Assembly: GCA_036273675.1 (NCBI GenBank)
Contig: DASUHD010000178.1
Span: forward strand, 1 to 64,000
Direction of reading: 5' to 3'
Length of the DNA: 64,000 bases
Source of the DNA: DAHUXT01 sp036273675
Lineage (GTDB): Bacteria; Chloroflexota; Ktedonobacteria; Ktedonobacterales; JADMIN01
The notes under the pieces are model-generated. The model made no database searches, was not told the origin of the DNA, and saw only the letters and a list, made by a program, of their open reading frames with translations. Of this stretch, positions 1 through 8,566 are shown in pieces (position 1 is the first letter of the stretch; the number at the start of each line of letters is the position of its first letter). The position numbers and the translations under genes were made by a program.

Positions 1-101
1 ACTTCGAGAAACTGCAGCAGGTTCAGCTCGAACGCCATCACATTCGGCGACTGGAACAACTCGGCTACACCGTCACGCTCGCTCCAGCGTCTGGCACCTG
101 A
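1..101 (+). CDS. C-terminal fragment of an unidentified protein, possibly a transposase
   Basis: The window opens inside an open frame that ends with TGA at 99-101. The 32 visible residues are basic and helical, with the tail LEQLGYTVTLAPASGT. A similar 'LxxLGYxVxLxP' ending occurs in some transposases, but this is only an impression and the family cannot be fixed from so short a piece. The gene's start lies outside the window. A hairpin 50 bases further on may end both this gene and the tRNA on the other strand. Confidence 0.35.
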   Translation, partial: FEKLQQVQLERHHIRRLEQLGYTVTLAPASGT

Positions 102-150
102 GCCAGATTTCAGAGAGATTTTCAAGGGACTTTGGCTGTCAGCACACAAA

Positions 151-180
151 AAGGCTGAACCTTTGATCGGGTTCAGCCTT
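151..180 (-). terminator. Rho-independent terminator after tRNA-Thr
   Basis: Perfect 11-base arms (151-161 and 170-180, AAGGCTGAACC with its complement) enclose an 8-base loop. Read on the minus strand the stem is followed by a short T run (148-152), as expected for termination of the tRNA transcript. On the plus strand it may also stop the partial gene ending at 101, though no T run follows there. Confidence 0.7.
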
Positions 181-212
181 CATCATGAAGCTTAAATTCA
201 GGATTATTTGGG

Positions 213-284
213 AGCCAGCGAAGGGATTTGAACCCTTGACCTGCTGTTTACGAAACAGCTGCTCTGCCCCTGAGCTACGCTGGC
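213..284 (-). tRNA. tRNA-Thr (anticodon CGU)
   Basis: Read on the minus strand this 72-base stretch folds as a full cloverleaf. The acceptor stem is GCCAGCG/CGCTGGC, the D stem GCTC/GAGC, the anticodon stem GCTGT/ACAGC with loop TTCGTAA, and the T stem AAGGG/CCCTT with loop TTCAAAT. Anticodon CGT reads ACG, threonine. The CCA end is not encoded; TCCC follows the acceptor stem. A terminator hairpin lies just downstream. Confidence 0.93.
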
Positions 285-496
285 GTGGAGGCGCGAATAG
301 TACGCGAATGGTGGGCGCTTGCGGCGACCTCCCGTAGTGTATCGTATCGCGGCGGCGCGCGTCAAGCGTGGGCGCGTTCCGCTATGAATGCCGAACTTGC
401 TGCCGCGCTTCCCAACTGGGTGTATCATGATGCACAGGCAACAGTGGTTGCCTGCGTCCTGACGCCCCGGCGTGAGCAGGGAAGCGAGGGTGAGTG

Positions 497-1000
497 ATGG
501 TCCCCGAGGTGTTTTATCAGACGGTTGCGCAACTCTCGTTCACGCTGCTCGGCCTCTGGTGGCTGGTGCTACAGACCAAATATAGCGAGTGGATCCATGA
601 CCGCCTGCGCCGACGGATGGCCACCAACATCACCCTCTACTTTCTCCTGCCGGGCAGCATGAGCCTGCTGGCGTTGCTGGCCACCAATAGCCGCCTGCTC
701 TGGCAGGTCTCCTTCATCATCGCCTCTGTGATCGGCGGAGTGACCGCCGTCCTCTTCCTGCGCGACGCCCTCAAAAGCCCGTGGCGCAACCCCATGAGCA
801 TCCGAGTCATCTCGCTCGCCTCTGGCCTGGGCGTGGCGCTCTATATCCTCGTCATCATCGTCGCGCTCGCGCCTGACCTCTTCCGCGCGATGGGCGCCAC
901 GCCGCTAACCCTCGCGGGCGTCGGGGTCACGCTGCTGGTGATCGTGGGGGTGACGCTCGCCTGGACCTACTTCGTCGAACCGTTCGCGTCCGCGAAGTGA
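497..1000 (+). CDS. Integral membrane protein of unknown function
   Basis: The product is a 167-residue, strongly hydrophobic protein with about four to five predicted membrane helices, broken by a basic segment near residues 30-42 (HDRLRRRM). No catalytic motif was recognised. A GAGGG motif at 486-490 sits six bases before ATG 497, which is preferred over the in-frame GTG at 494. The gene converges on rnc, whose stop is only 23 bases away, so the two transcripts probably meet. It could be a small transporter-like or sensory membrane protein; no function is proposed. Confidence 0.7.
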   Translation: MVPEVFYQTVAQLSFTLLGLWWLVLQTKYSEWIHDRLRRRMATNITLYFLLPGSMSLLALLATNSRLLWQVSFIIASVIGGVTAVLFLRDALKSPWRNPMSIRVISLASGLGVALYILVIIVALAPDLFRAMGATPLTLAGVGVTLLVIVGVTLAWTYFVEPFASAK

Positions 1001-1022
1001 GCCAATCCGCCATTCCCTCGCA

Positions 1023-1787
1023 CTACCCGCCTGTTTCCGCGCTCGCCTCCAGCCAGCCGGGGTCTTCCAGCGCGCGGGCAGCCGCCTCCTGCTCGGCTTG
1101 CTGCTTGCTTCGCCCCTCGCCACGCGCCGCCACATACGCGCCCACCAACACCTCGGCGACGAAGCGGCGGTCGTGCGACGGCCCCTCTGTGCTCACCAGT
1201 TGATAGCGCGGCGTCACGCCCAGTTGTCCCTGCGCCAGTTCCTGCAAGCGCGATTTAGCGTCTTTGATGCTCTGCTGCGCCGTGGCCCGCGCCAGCGCCG
1301 CATGCAATTGAGGATCGAGGAATCGCTCCGCCGCCGCCAGCCCGCTATCCAGATAGATCGCCCCTAATACCGCCTCGAAGGCCGCGGCGATCACCGACTC
1401 ACGGTCGCGCCCGCCTAATCCCGCCTCGCTCCGGCCTAGCCGCAGATAGGCGCCCAGGCCCAGATCGCGGGCGAAGTCGGCCAGCGTCGTCGTCCGCACC
1501 AGCGCCACGCGCAACTGGGTCAGCCGGCCCTCCGGCTCGGTCGGACGCTCCCGGTAGACCATCTCCGCGCTCACCAGCGCCAGCACCGCGTCGCCAAGGA
1601 ACTCCAGCCGCTCGTTGGAGACCGCGCCGCCGCGCCCCGCCTCGTTGAGATACGAGCGATGTGTCAGCGCGTCCACCAGCAGCGTCCGCTGGCTGAAGTG
1701 ATAGCCGAGGGTCGCCTCCAATGGGGCAAGCGGATCATCCCTTGCGGGCGGCTCGTTCTCCTCAGTCGGCCTGCGATCTTTAGCCAT
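1023..1787 (-). CDS. rnc: Ribonuclease III
   Basis: RNase III cuts double-stranded RNA in rRNA processing and mRNA decay. The 254-residue product has the family signature NERLEFLGDAVLA, which holds the metal-binding acidic residues, a second acidic site near EAVLGAIYLDSG, and a C-terminal double-stranded-RNA-binding domain with SKSRLQE-like and GRSKQQAEQEAA elements. Length is normal. The longer frame reaches 1850, but ATG 1787 (MAKDRR) is taken as start because it overlaps the end of selD by only 8 bases, typical of translational coupling. The C-terminal residues after the binding domain are few. Confidence 0.93.
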   Translation of the reverse strand: MAKDRRPTEENEPPARDDPLAPLEATLGYHFSQRTLLVDALTHRSYLNEAGRGGAVSNERLEFLGDAVLALVSAEMVYRERPTEPEGRLTQLRVALVRTTTLADFARDLGLGAYLRLGRSEAGLGGRDRESVIAAAFEAVLGAIYLDSGLAAAERFLDPQLHAALARATAQQSIKDAKSRLQELAQGQLGVTPRYQLVSTEGPSHDRRFVAEVLVGAYVAARGEGRSKQQAEQEAAARALEDPGWLEASAETGG

Positions 1788-2865
1788 TGCCTGTTTCTGC
1801 CTCCACCACGATTTCCGCGCCTCCCGCGCCCGGCGCTTCAACCCGACCAACGACGGCGCCGGTCACGCCCGCCTCGACCAGCGCCGCCAGCAGACCATCC
1901 ACCGCCTCCGGCGCGACAGCGGCAAAGAGGCCGCCCGATGTCTGTGGGTCATAGAGCAGGGTGCGTGCCACCTCGTCCACCTCACCAATCCAGCGGGTAT
2001 GTGGCTCGATTGCGGCGCGGTTGCGGCCAGTGCCGCCGGGTACAAAGCCGCTAGCGGCATACCCGCGCGCGCCCGCCAGCAGCGGAACGGCGCCGATGAA
2101 GATATGGAAGGCGACGCCGCTCTGCTCGGCCATTTCCCAGCCATGCCCGAGCAGCCCGTAGCCGGTGATGTCGGTGCAGGCGTGCAGGCGCTCTCCGAGC
2201 GTCCGCAGCGCGCGCATGGCCGGGCCATTCAGCCGCATCATGCTCTCGATGGCAGCCGCCAGATCGGCCTCATCCGCCTGCTCGGCTTTGGAGGCGGTGG
2301 TGATGACCCCCGTGCCGATGGCCTTCGTCAACACCAGGTTATCGCCCGGACGCGCCCCGCCTTTGGTAAAGATACGCGCGGGATGCACGAGGCCAATCGC
2401 GGCAAGGCCATACTTTGGCTCGTGATCAGTCACGGAGTGGCCGCCCGCTATCAATGCGCCCGCCTCACGCGCCTTCTCCGCGCCGCCGCGCAGAATCTCG
2501 GTCAGAATCTCGGCGTCGAGGTCATCGGGGAAGCCGACGAGGTTCAGAGCGAAGAGGGGGTCGCCGCCCATGGCGTAGATATCGCTGAGGGCGTTGGCGG
2601 CGGCGATGGCGCCGAAGGCATAGGGATCGTCCACCACCGGCGGAAAGAAGTCCGTCGTGGCAACGATGGCCTGATCGTCGTTCAGGCGATAGACGGCGGC
2701 ATCATCGGCGTGGCCCAGCCCCACGAGCAAGTCGCTGGCGGCCTCCGCGCCGAATGTGGCGGCGAGCGGACGCAACACGTGCGCCAGGGCCTCCGGGCCC
2801 ATCTTAGCAGCTCAACCAGCGCAGCTTGCCAGCGTCGTCAGGCGTATTTTTCTGCCGGGCGCCAT
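1780..2865 (-). CDS. selD: Selenide, water dikinase, itself a selenoprotein (in-frame TGA)
   Basis: SelD makes selenophosphate from selenide and ATP for selenocysteine and selenouridine synthesis. The plain open frame starts at 2802 and would lack the catalytic loop. Reading upstream through TGA at 2812-2814 restores it: LTTLASCAG-U-AAKMGPEAL, with selenocysteine at residue 18 in the active-site Cys/Sec position and the conserved Lys at residue 21. ATG 2865 has AGGAG five bases upstream, which supports this start. The rest matches the family: GLGHADDAAVY, TTDFFPP, the Mg-binding ANALSDIYAMGGDP and AGGHSVTD. Expected length is 361 residues. A GC-rich hairpin just 3' of the TGA fits a bacterial SECIS. 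Coupled to rnc. A point mutation making a true stop is the alternative, but the well-placed ribosome site and intact downstream frame argue against it. Confidence 0.9.
2787..2800 (-). promoter_or_regulatory. Candidate bacterial SECIS hairpin in selD
   Basis: On the minus strand a five-pair all-GC stem, GGGCC and GGCCC, closes a CGGA loop beginning 16 bases after the in-frame TGA at 2814-2812. Bacterial SECIS elements are small stem-loops at about this distance with a G near the start of the apical loop. Both the spacing and the loop G fit; binding by SelB is inferred. Confidence 0.6.
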
Positions 2866-2962
2866 GCGATCTCCTGCTTTGCTTGTAGTAGTCGTTCATC
2901 GAGTCAACGTGGTTTGATTGTACGTTTCAAGCGCGAGAGGCGTCAAAGCGGCTTCTGGGAGA

Positions 2963-3009
2963 TGAAAAAGAGGGAAAACGAAGAACGGGCGAGGAAGCCT
3001 CACCCGTTC
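2963..3009 (-). terminator. Terminator after the small anchored protein gene
   Basis: Arms at 2983-2994 and 2998-3009 form a near-perfect 12-pair stem with a three-base loop (one G-T-type mismatch). On the minus strand it is followed by a T-rich stretch down to about 2963. It lies 28 bases after the stop at 3037 and between that gene and selD. Confidence 0.55.
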
Positions 3010-3036
3010 GCTGCGTTGCTTGCCGCAGGGGGCAGC

Positions 3037-3402
3037 TTAGATGCTGGCCTCGGGCAGCTCGCCCTCGGTGGTCGTGGCGGGCTTGCCATTGAACAAGCCC
3101 TTCGGCAGCGCCGAGCTAATCGCGCCGACGGCCTGCGGCGCCTGCGAAATCGCGTTCGAGACGGCGCTCTTGGCGCGCGGATACTGCTCCTGCGCGGTCT
3201 GGGCAACCTGGTTGCCAACCTTGCGCGCGGTAGTGGCGACTGCCTGCGCGGCCTGCTGGCTCTTCTGGCCAATCTGGTTCTCGTTCAGGAAGCGACGAGC
3301 CGCCTCGCGGGCGTCTTCACGCGCCAGGATTATCCCAATGGTTACCGCCGCAATGCCCAATGTCGCACCTGCAATCAGGGCAACGAGCTGGCCTCTCCTC
3401 AT
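3037..3402 (-). CDS. Small membrane-anchored protein (YtxH-like)
   Basis: The product is a 121-residue protein with one N-terminal membrane helix (about residues 6-24, LVALIAGATLGIAAVTIGII) and a long charged, Ala/Gln-rich helical tail outside the helix. This plan resembles YtxH-type envelope or stress proteins, but no signature proves it. The open frame extends to 3582, yet ATG 3402 has GAGGT seven bases upstream, and the upstream translation has no membrane or domain character, so 3402 is chosen. It is monocistronic, followed by a hairpin. No function is assigned. Confidence 0.65.
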   Translation of the reverse strand: MRRGQLVALIAGATLGIAAVTIGIILAREDAREAARRFLNENQIGQKSQQAAQAVATTARKVGNQVAQTAQEQYPRAKSAVSNAISQAPQAVGAISSALPKGLFNGKPATTTEGELPEASI

Positions 3403-3679
3403 GGTAGCACCTCTCATGTTCAAATCGATTCTTCTCATCAAACTCGCGACCGTGTCGCGAACCTGCGCTCTGGGGATCTGCTGAGCGCCTGGCGCGCCTG
3501 GAATACGCACGCGCTCACTCAAGCACTCAAGCTCTACATATGCGCTGTGTGTGCCATCACACTCTGGCTGCCACTCGCCCAACCTTCACACTATATAACA
3601 AATCAGGCGGTGGCTGCATACGGCTTTAGACGCATTCCGTCACAGTGGCGTCTCAGTATATCTTCCGGGGTGTTCCCGC

Positions 3680-4903
3680 TTACGGCGCCTCAATCGCGTC
3701 GTCAGACACATCGCCCGGCGCATCTTCCGGGCCATCGTCAGATATGTCGGCGGGTGACGATGGTTGAGATGGTTGAGATGGTTGGCCGGGCGTGGCCTCT
3801 GGGTCGATGCCAGGCACATGCGGGGCCACACGCAACACTGTCGATTGTTCCGGCGGCTCTTCTTCTGAATCTACATCCGCTGCCGCCTCTGTCGCCTCAG
3901 GTTGCGCCATGGGTTGCGCCTGCTCGGCGGGCAGCGGCACGGCGCGGTTCTGCGGCGTCATCACCCATGCGCCACGGTCGGCGGGCGGCATCGCGGGCGA
4001 GCGCTCGCGGCTCCAGCGGAGCGCCTGGGCAAATTCGTTGGCGTCGGCAAAGCGCTCGCTGGGATCGCGCCGCAGCGCCAGGAGCACGACATCCACCAGC
4101 GACGCGGGGATATCCTCCCGAAAGTGTTTAAGCGGCGCGGGATCGTTCATCACTCGTTTCGATGCCGCCGCCAGCGGAGTCTCGCCCTCGAAAGGCAGCC
4201 GCCCGGTGAGCAATTCGTAGAGCACGACGCCGAGCGCATAGAGATCGGAAGATGGACCGCCCGGCTCGCCAAGCACCTGCTCCGGGGAGAGATAGTCGGG
4301 CGTACCGAGCACCTGACCGCTTTCCGTCAGGCTGGTGAGATCGCCGCCCACCTGGCGGGCGATACCAAAATCGGTCAGCTTGGCCAGCAGCTCCGAGGCG
4401 GCGTCGAGAATCATGACGTTCTGCGGCTTGACATCGCGGTGAACGACGCCAAGAGCATGGGCTGCGCTGAGCGCGTCGCAGAGCTGGCTACCCAGCCGCC
4501 AGATCCAGTCGAAGGGCAGGGGGCCATGCCGCCGGACTAACTCTTTCAGCGTCGCGCCAAAGACGTACTCCATCGCCAGATAGGGAACTGGTTGCCCGCT
4601 ATCATCCTCCCACGTCACCCGCCCACCCATCGGCAGCGGTACGGTATAGCCGTAGTCGAGCAGACGCACGATATGGCGGTGCGAGAGCGTCGCGGCCAGC
4701 CGCGCCTCACGCCGGAAGCGCGCCGCCGCCTCGGGAACGAGCGGGCCGTTGGTGCGCAGCACTTTGATGGCGACGATGCGCTCGGTATGCATGTCGATGC
4801 AGCGATAGACCACCGCCGTGCCGCCGAGGCCCACCCGCGCCAGGACACGATAGCGGTCCGCCAGCGGCGCTACCGTGGCGGTGGCGGCTCCCTTCTGCGT
4901 CAT
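3680..4903 (-). CDS. Hanks-type serine/threonine protein kinase, soluble
   Basis: This is a 407-residue kinase that phosphorylates Ser/Thr on unknown partners. The catalytic domain covers about residues 17-290: Gly loop VGLGGTAVVY, Lys47 in AIKVL, HRDVKPQN with catalytic Asp157, and DFG Asp178. The activation segment ends in GTPDYLSPEQ. The remaining 110 residues are acidic, Pro/Glu/Ser-rich and lack a membrane helix, unlike the second kinase in this window at 44169-45839. A nine-base tandem repeat near 3759-3786 encodes QPS repeats in this tail. AAGGAG precedes ATG 4903. No phosphatase or FHA gene adjoins it. Confidence 0.9.
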   Translation of the reverse strand: MTQKGAATATVAPLADRYRVLARVGLGGTAVVYRCIDMHTERIVAIKVLRTNGPLVPEAAARFRREARLAATLSHRHIVRLLDYGYTVPLPMGGRVTWEDDSGQPVPYLAMEYVFGATLKELVRRHGPLPFDWIWRLGSQLCDALSAAHALGVVHRDVKPQNVMILDAASELLAKLTDFGIARQVGGDLTSLTESGQVLGTPDYLSPEQVLGEPGGPSSDLYALGVVLYELLTGRLPFEGETPLAAASKRVMNDPAPLKHFREDIPASLVDVVLLALRRDPSERFADANEFAQALRWSRERSPAMPPADRGAWVMTPQNRAVPLPAEQAQPMAQPEATEAAADVDSEEEPPEQSTVLRVAPHVPGIDPEATPGQPSQPSQPSSPADISDDGPEDAPGDVSDDAIEAP

Positions 4904-5102
4904 CGCCCTGCTCCTTCCCCTTCCACCCTCTTCTCACCCCAACGGACGCCGCTATTTCCAGCGCGTGTCACGGTGTCACGTGAAACCAGCCTGCGCCACG
5001 TATTCTATCATAGCCTGCTCCGATCCCCACGGCGAACGGACCGAGCAGGCTACCGCGCCTGTTCTCACGACGCACGCCGCTCAACTGGCGGCGAAGACGC
5101 GA

Positions 5103-5130
5103 ATGCCCCTCCCATGGTGGAGAGGGGCAT
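5103..5130. terminator. Hairpin downstream of the cation antiporter gene
   Basis: ATGCCCCTC at 5103-5111 pairs with GAGGGGCAT at 5122-5130. It lies 37 bases past the antiporter stop (5167) on the minus strand and upstream of the kinase gene. There is no T run, so it is a weak terminator or an mRNA-stabilising hairpin. Confidence 0.45.
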
Positions 5131-5166
5131 CGAAGTATCGGCCTGCCAGACCAACGTACGCAATCT

Positions 5167-6426
5167 TTACCGGCCAGGAAGGACGAAGGCGGTGACGGCG
5201 ATCATCAGGTAGAACGCGAGCAGTTGCACGCCTTCGAGCCAGGTCGTCTCGCCGTCCAGGTTGACGAGGGCATAGACGAATGTCACCAGCCCCACAACGA
5301 TCAGCAGAATCGGGTTGAAGACGAGGGTCAGCACACTGCCCGCGTTGGCGCCCGCCAGAATCGCGCTGACGAGGACCAGCACTGGCGTCACGAAGAGTGG
5401 CACCTGCACGCTGGAACCGGCGGCAACGTTCATCGCGGCATCCATATCATTGGCCCAGGAGCCGCGGAATGCCGCGATCAACTCGCCAAGATTGCAGACT
5501 ATCGGGAAGAGAATCAGGCCCACCGAGAGCGGCGTCAGCGCCGACTGCGCGATGACCTCATCGGTGACGCCAACGATGAGAAAGGCCATGAACGCGATGA
5601 CGGCGGTGAAGAACGCCAGCGCCAGGAATCCGAACGGCAGCGCCAGCGGATTCTCCCGCCGCAGTTCCCGGCGACGAGCGCTCTCGCGTGCGCTCTGCTC
5701 GGCCTCCGCCTGCTCCGCCTCCAGGCGCTTGCGCGTCTCTTCATCGGCTTCGCCTGCTTCGCCTGCGCCTGCGCCCTTCTCTTCGCCCTTCGCTGTCTTC
5801 TGACGGCTCGCGCGCACCTTTTCACCCCAGCCAAAGGTGCTGGCGCCCACATACATGATGTAGGTAATGATGAGGATTGCGCTCACCACCAGACTGGCGG
5901 TCTCTTCATTGGCGGCAGAGTGCTCTTTGGCGAAACTTGCCGCCAGCGTGGGCAGCGCCAAACCAACGACGGCAAGGGCGAGCATCGAGGCAAACCCCGC
6001 CGCCTGCCCGGCGTCGAACCGCATCCGGCCATTGCGGAGCGCGCCGAAGAAGACGGAGGAGCCTAACACCAGCAGCACATTATTGATGACCGAACCAATG
6101 AGCAGACCACGGATAATGATGAAGTTCGTGTCCAGCAGAGACGCGCTCTCATGCGCCTTGATCAGCAAGAAGACGCCAATAGCAATTTCAGGGATGTTGC
6201 TAAAGGTCGCCTCGATCAGCCCGCGCGATACCTTGCCCAGGTACGGCGAAAGCCCCTCGGTGATATCATTGACGGCCTGCGCAAGCGGGATGAGCGCGGC
6301 CAGCGCCAGTCCAAAAACCCAGTATTCCAGTTGTCCCGTGTAGCTCCCTGAGCCGTTGAGATACCATGCCACGATGGCCGCCGCCGCCAGCACAATCGAG
6401 GCAATAAATGACCACCGAAATTTCAA
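5167..6426 (-). CDS. Calcium/cation:proton antiporter (CAX/ChaA-like)
   Basis: The product is a 419-residue inner-membrane antiporter of the CaCA superfamily, expected to export Ca2+ or another cation against protons. It has about eleven hydrophobic helices in two halves, each with an alpha-repeat: IEATFSNIPEIAIG in the first and VCNLGELIAAFRGSW in the second. The halves are joined by a long charged loop (about residues 215-265) rich in Glu, Ala and Lys, the usual acidic spacer. The open frame begins at 6618, but GGAGAGGAG sits just before TTG 6426, and the upstream translation is not membrane-like, so the TTG start is preferred. A loose -10 (TAAACT) lies upstream. Confidence 0.85.
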   Translation of the reverse strand: MKFRWSFIASIVLAAAAIVAWYLNGSGSYTGQLEYWVFGLALAALIPLAQAVNDITEGLSPYLGKVSRGLIEATFSNIPEIAIGVFLLIKAHESASLLDTNFIIIRGLLIGSVINNVLLVLGSSVFFGALRNGRMRFDAGQAAGFASMLALAVVGLALPTLAASFAKEHSAANEETASLVVSAILIITYIMYVGASTFGWGEKVRASRQKTAKGEEKGAGAGEAGEADEETRKRLEAEQAEAEQSARESARRRELRRENPLALPFGFLALAFFTAVIAFMAFLIVGVTDEVIAQSALTPLSVGLILFPIVCNLGELIAAFRGSWANDMDAAMNVAAGSSVQVPLFVTPVLVLVSAILAGANAGSVLTLVFNPILLIVVGLVTFVYALVNLDGETTWLEGVQLLAFYLMIAVTAFVLPGR

Positions 6427-6828
6427 GGCCTTCTCCTCTCCTCCGCCAGCGCCAGCCCTCTCACACTCTCTACAGCGGGCGGTTGGCCGTGCCAGTTTAC
6501 CATAGAGTCGTTTGGCTGGGAACAGTCCATTTCTCGTACTTCGCTTTCGTGGAGAATACGCCCCAGGTAACGCAGCGTGGCGTGGGGTGAACGGCAGTGA
6601 ATGGGCATTGCGCGCCACGGGAACCCCTTTTCAGCGGCAACGTTCCCTCAAATGCCAGGTCATCTGATAAACCCTGTGGAGCAGGATATGAATGCATTCG
6701 AGAGGGACGAAGCCAAGGGGGTGGCATGTCTTATAATACTGCGTATCGGCCTGCGCCATGGGAGGGATTTGTAGGGCCATCAGGAGCCAGGCGACGAACT
6801 CCGCTCTGCCATGCGAGGAAGGTGTAAT
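6427..6828. other. Divergent intergenic region
   Basis: About 400 bases lie between the antiporter start and the next rightward gene. Frames here are short, overlapping on both strands and lack ribosome sites. It presumably holds divergent promoters; no firm signal was found beyond a weak -10-like element for the antiporter. Confidence 0.4.
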
Positions 6829-7302
6829 ATGGGAAACCCTCACGTCCCGATGCCAGAGACATCTGACACATTTGACACATCTGACACATCTGACACATCT
6901 GACACATCCATGCCCAAGAACGGTGCCTGGATACGCGTCTTGCTGGTTCTCCTCGTCATCGAGAAGGTCATTCAACACCTTGTGGTCACCGTGGCTTTCA
7001 TCTTTGATCTCGGAGGCATCCGCGCCAGCCTAGCGCACGATTACCGGTTCTTCCTGGTGGCCGGCGCCTTCGAAGCCCTCCTGTTTGCCGTCGGGGGATG
7101 GGGAGTTCTGCGGAAGAAATCGTGGGCAGGATGGCTTCTGCTGATCCTGGCTCTGATGGATATCCTCGGAGAGTTCGTTGCTCAGGGCACACTCTTGATT
7201 ACCATTAATGTCTCGTTCCTGGTCGCTATGATACTGCTGGTTGTCTCCCTGCTCTATCGCTCGACCAGGAGTCGCCGCACAGACTCTGTCGCAGCAAAAT
7301 GA
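6829..7302 (+). CDS. Small membrane protein (DUF2127/DoxX-like size), unknown function
   Basis: The 157-residue product has about four predicted membrane helices. ATG 6829 is chosen because AGGAAGGT lies five bases upstream. The N-terminus has an unusual hydrophilic stretch of TSD repeats encoded by a nine-base tandem repeat (6859-6908); translation could also start after it at ATG 6910, which has no clear ribosome site. The last codons run straight into a relic of an IS5-type transposase read on the other strand, so the natural C-terminus may have been altered. No function is assigned. Confidence 0.6.
   Translation: MGNPHVPMPETSDTFDTSDTSDTSDTSMPKNGAWIRVLLVLLVIEKVIQHLVVTVAFIFDLGGIRASLAHDYRFFLVAGAFEALLFAVGGWGVLRKKSWAGWLLLILALMDILGEFVAQGTLLITINVSFLVAMILLVVSLLYRSTRSRRTDSVAAK
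6859..6908 (+). repeat. Nine-base tandem repeat inside a coding region
   Basis: ACATCTGAC is repeated five times (one copy has a T for C) plus a partial copy. The period is three codons, so copy number changes would lengthen or shorten the TSD stretch of the membrane protein without shifting the frame. Confidence 0.85.
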
Positions 7303-7405
7303 GGGCGCAACTCAGATAGACGACGCTGAGATAGTTGAGCGCATGGCGTTCGTGGCGCACGACTAGGCGGCCGAAGTTGCCGAGCCAGGCGAAGATGCGT
7401 TCCAC
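7303..7405 (-). pseudogene. C-terminal relic of an IS5-family transposase
   Basis: On the minus strand the piece reads VERIFAWLGNFGRLVVRHE followed by HALNYLSVVYLSC, the end of an IS5-type DDE transposase with its Glu-containing R-x(n)-R-x-E motif. A stop codon lies directly before the Val codon and no other part of the element remains. It abuts the stop of the membrane protein gene at 7302. It is distinct in sequence from the intact IS at 48387. Confidence 0.75.
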
Positions 7406-7575
7406 CTACTTATGGGATGGCCTGGAGTCAGGCCAGCCTCTACGCATGTTTTGCAGGTATAATGAAGTAGCGCAATTCCGCCCGTGTTGTGTGTAGAATT
7501 CGTCTAATGTTGAGCGTTTTTCCTACGCGACAGGCCGAAATGACGAAGCACCGCACGATACAGGAGGCTGCGCGC

Positions 7576-8445
7576 ATGCAGGGCAATGAAATTCCCGCGG
7601 TATCACCCACGGAGAACACGATGAACGTGCTCATGAGAGAGGATGAGACGATGGCACGCAAGACACCGAACGGCGACGCCGACAACGCCGATGCGCAGTC
7701 AGGAGCGAATGATACTAGCCTCGAGGCGGGCGAGACGATTCGGGTGATGCTGGCCGACGACCATGTGCTCGTACGCGAGGGTACCCGCCGCCTGCTCGAA
7801 GCCGAGCCAGATATCGAGGTGATTGCTGAGGCCGGTGATGGCATCTCCGCCGTCGAGCAGGCCGTCGCCAGTCAGCCGGATGTGCTGATTATCGACGTGG
7901 CGATGCCCGGCATGAGCGGCATCGAGGCGACGCGCCATATCAAGCAGCAGCTGCCAAAGGTCGCGGTGCTGGCGCTGACGGCCTATGACGATGACCAGTA
8001 TGTGCTGGCGCTGCTCAACGCGGGCGCGGCGGGCTTCCTGCTCAAAGATGTGCGCGGCCAGGAGCTGGTGACGGCGGTGCGCTCGGTCCACCGTGGCGAG
8101 GCGGTGCTTCAGCCCGCAATCGCGGTGCGCGCGCTGCGCCAGGCAAGCACACATCGCTCGCCCACTGTCTCGATGCCCCCGCTCTCCGACCGGGAGATGG
8201 AGGTGCTGCGCGAGGCGGCGCGTGGCCTACCCAATAAAGATATCGCCCGCCGCCTGAACCTGAGCGTACGCACCATCCACACCCATCTGGGCAATATCTT
8301 CGCCAAGCTGGGCGTTGGCTCGCGCACCGAGGCGGTGCTGCTGGCGCTGCGCCGGGGATGGATTGCGCTGGACGACACCGAGCATCCCGACCTGACGGGC
8401 GCTGTGACGCTGGCCGAGGCTGCCCCAACCGAGGGTGACGAGTAA
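7576..8445 (+). CDS. NarL/LuxR-type response regulator
   Basis: This is a 289-residue DNA-binding response regulator. The receiver domain starts near residue 55 (IRVMLADDHVLV), with the phosphorylated Asp in LIIDVAMPG and the conserved Lys in LLKD. A LuxR-type helix-turn-helix follows at about 200-260 (LSDREMEVLREAARG and NKDIARRLNLSVRTIHTHL). ATG 7576 is chosen for its AGGAGG eight bases upstream; in-frame ATGs at 7621 and 7651 are possible. The first 50 residues are hydrophilic and atypical. It sits 120 bases before a NarX-type histidine kinase and very likely forms a two-component system with it. Confidence 0.9.
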   Translation: MQGNEIPAVSPTENTMNVLMREDETMARKTPNGDADNADAQSGANDTSLEAGETIRVMLADDHVLVREGTRRLLEAEPDIEVIAEAGDGISAVEQAVASQPDVLIIDVAMPGMSGIEATRHIKQQLPKVAVLALTAYDDDQYVLALLNAGAAGFLLKDVRGQELVTAVRSVHRGEAVLQPAIAVRALRQASTHRSPTVSMPPLSDREMEVLREAARGLPNKDIARRLNLSVRTIHTHLGNIFAKLGVGSRTEAVLLALRRGWIALDDTEHPDLTGAVTLAEAAPTEGDE

Positions 8446-8566
8446 TCACTTCTTCGGGTCACGCTTGCGTGTGCTGCTCCAAATGGGGTACGTTGCTCTC
8501 ATCCGCATCTCTACCTAGCGCCACCTGATGGCCGGAGTATGAGCTGCGGATGTAGGGAGCAGCGGT

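Noticed and set aside
204..428. A 74-codon minus-strand frame
   Set aside because: It overlaps the tRNA-Thr gene and has no motif.
1999..4131. A 710-codon plus-strand open frame
   Set aside because: It runs antisense to selD, the anchored protein and kinase genes, shows no family motifs, and results from GC-rich codon bias on the other strand.
6859..6908. Possible CRISPR array
   Set aside because: The nine-base repeats have no spacers between them. No repeat-spacer array or cas gene was seen anywhere in the window.
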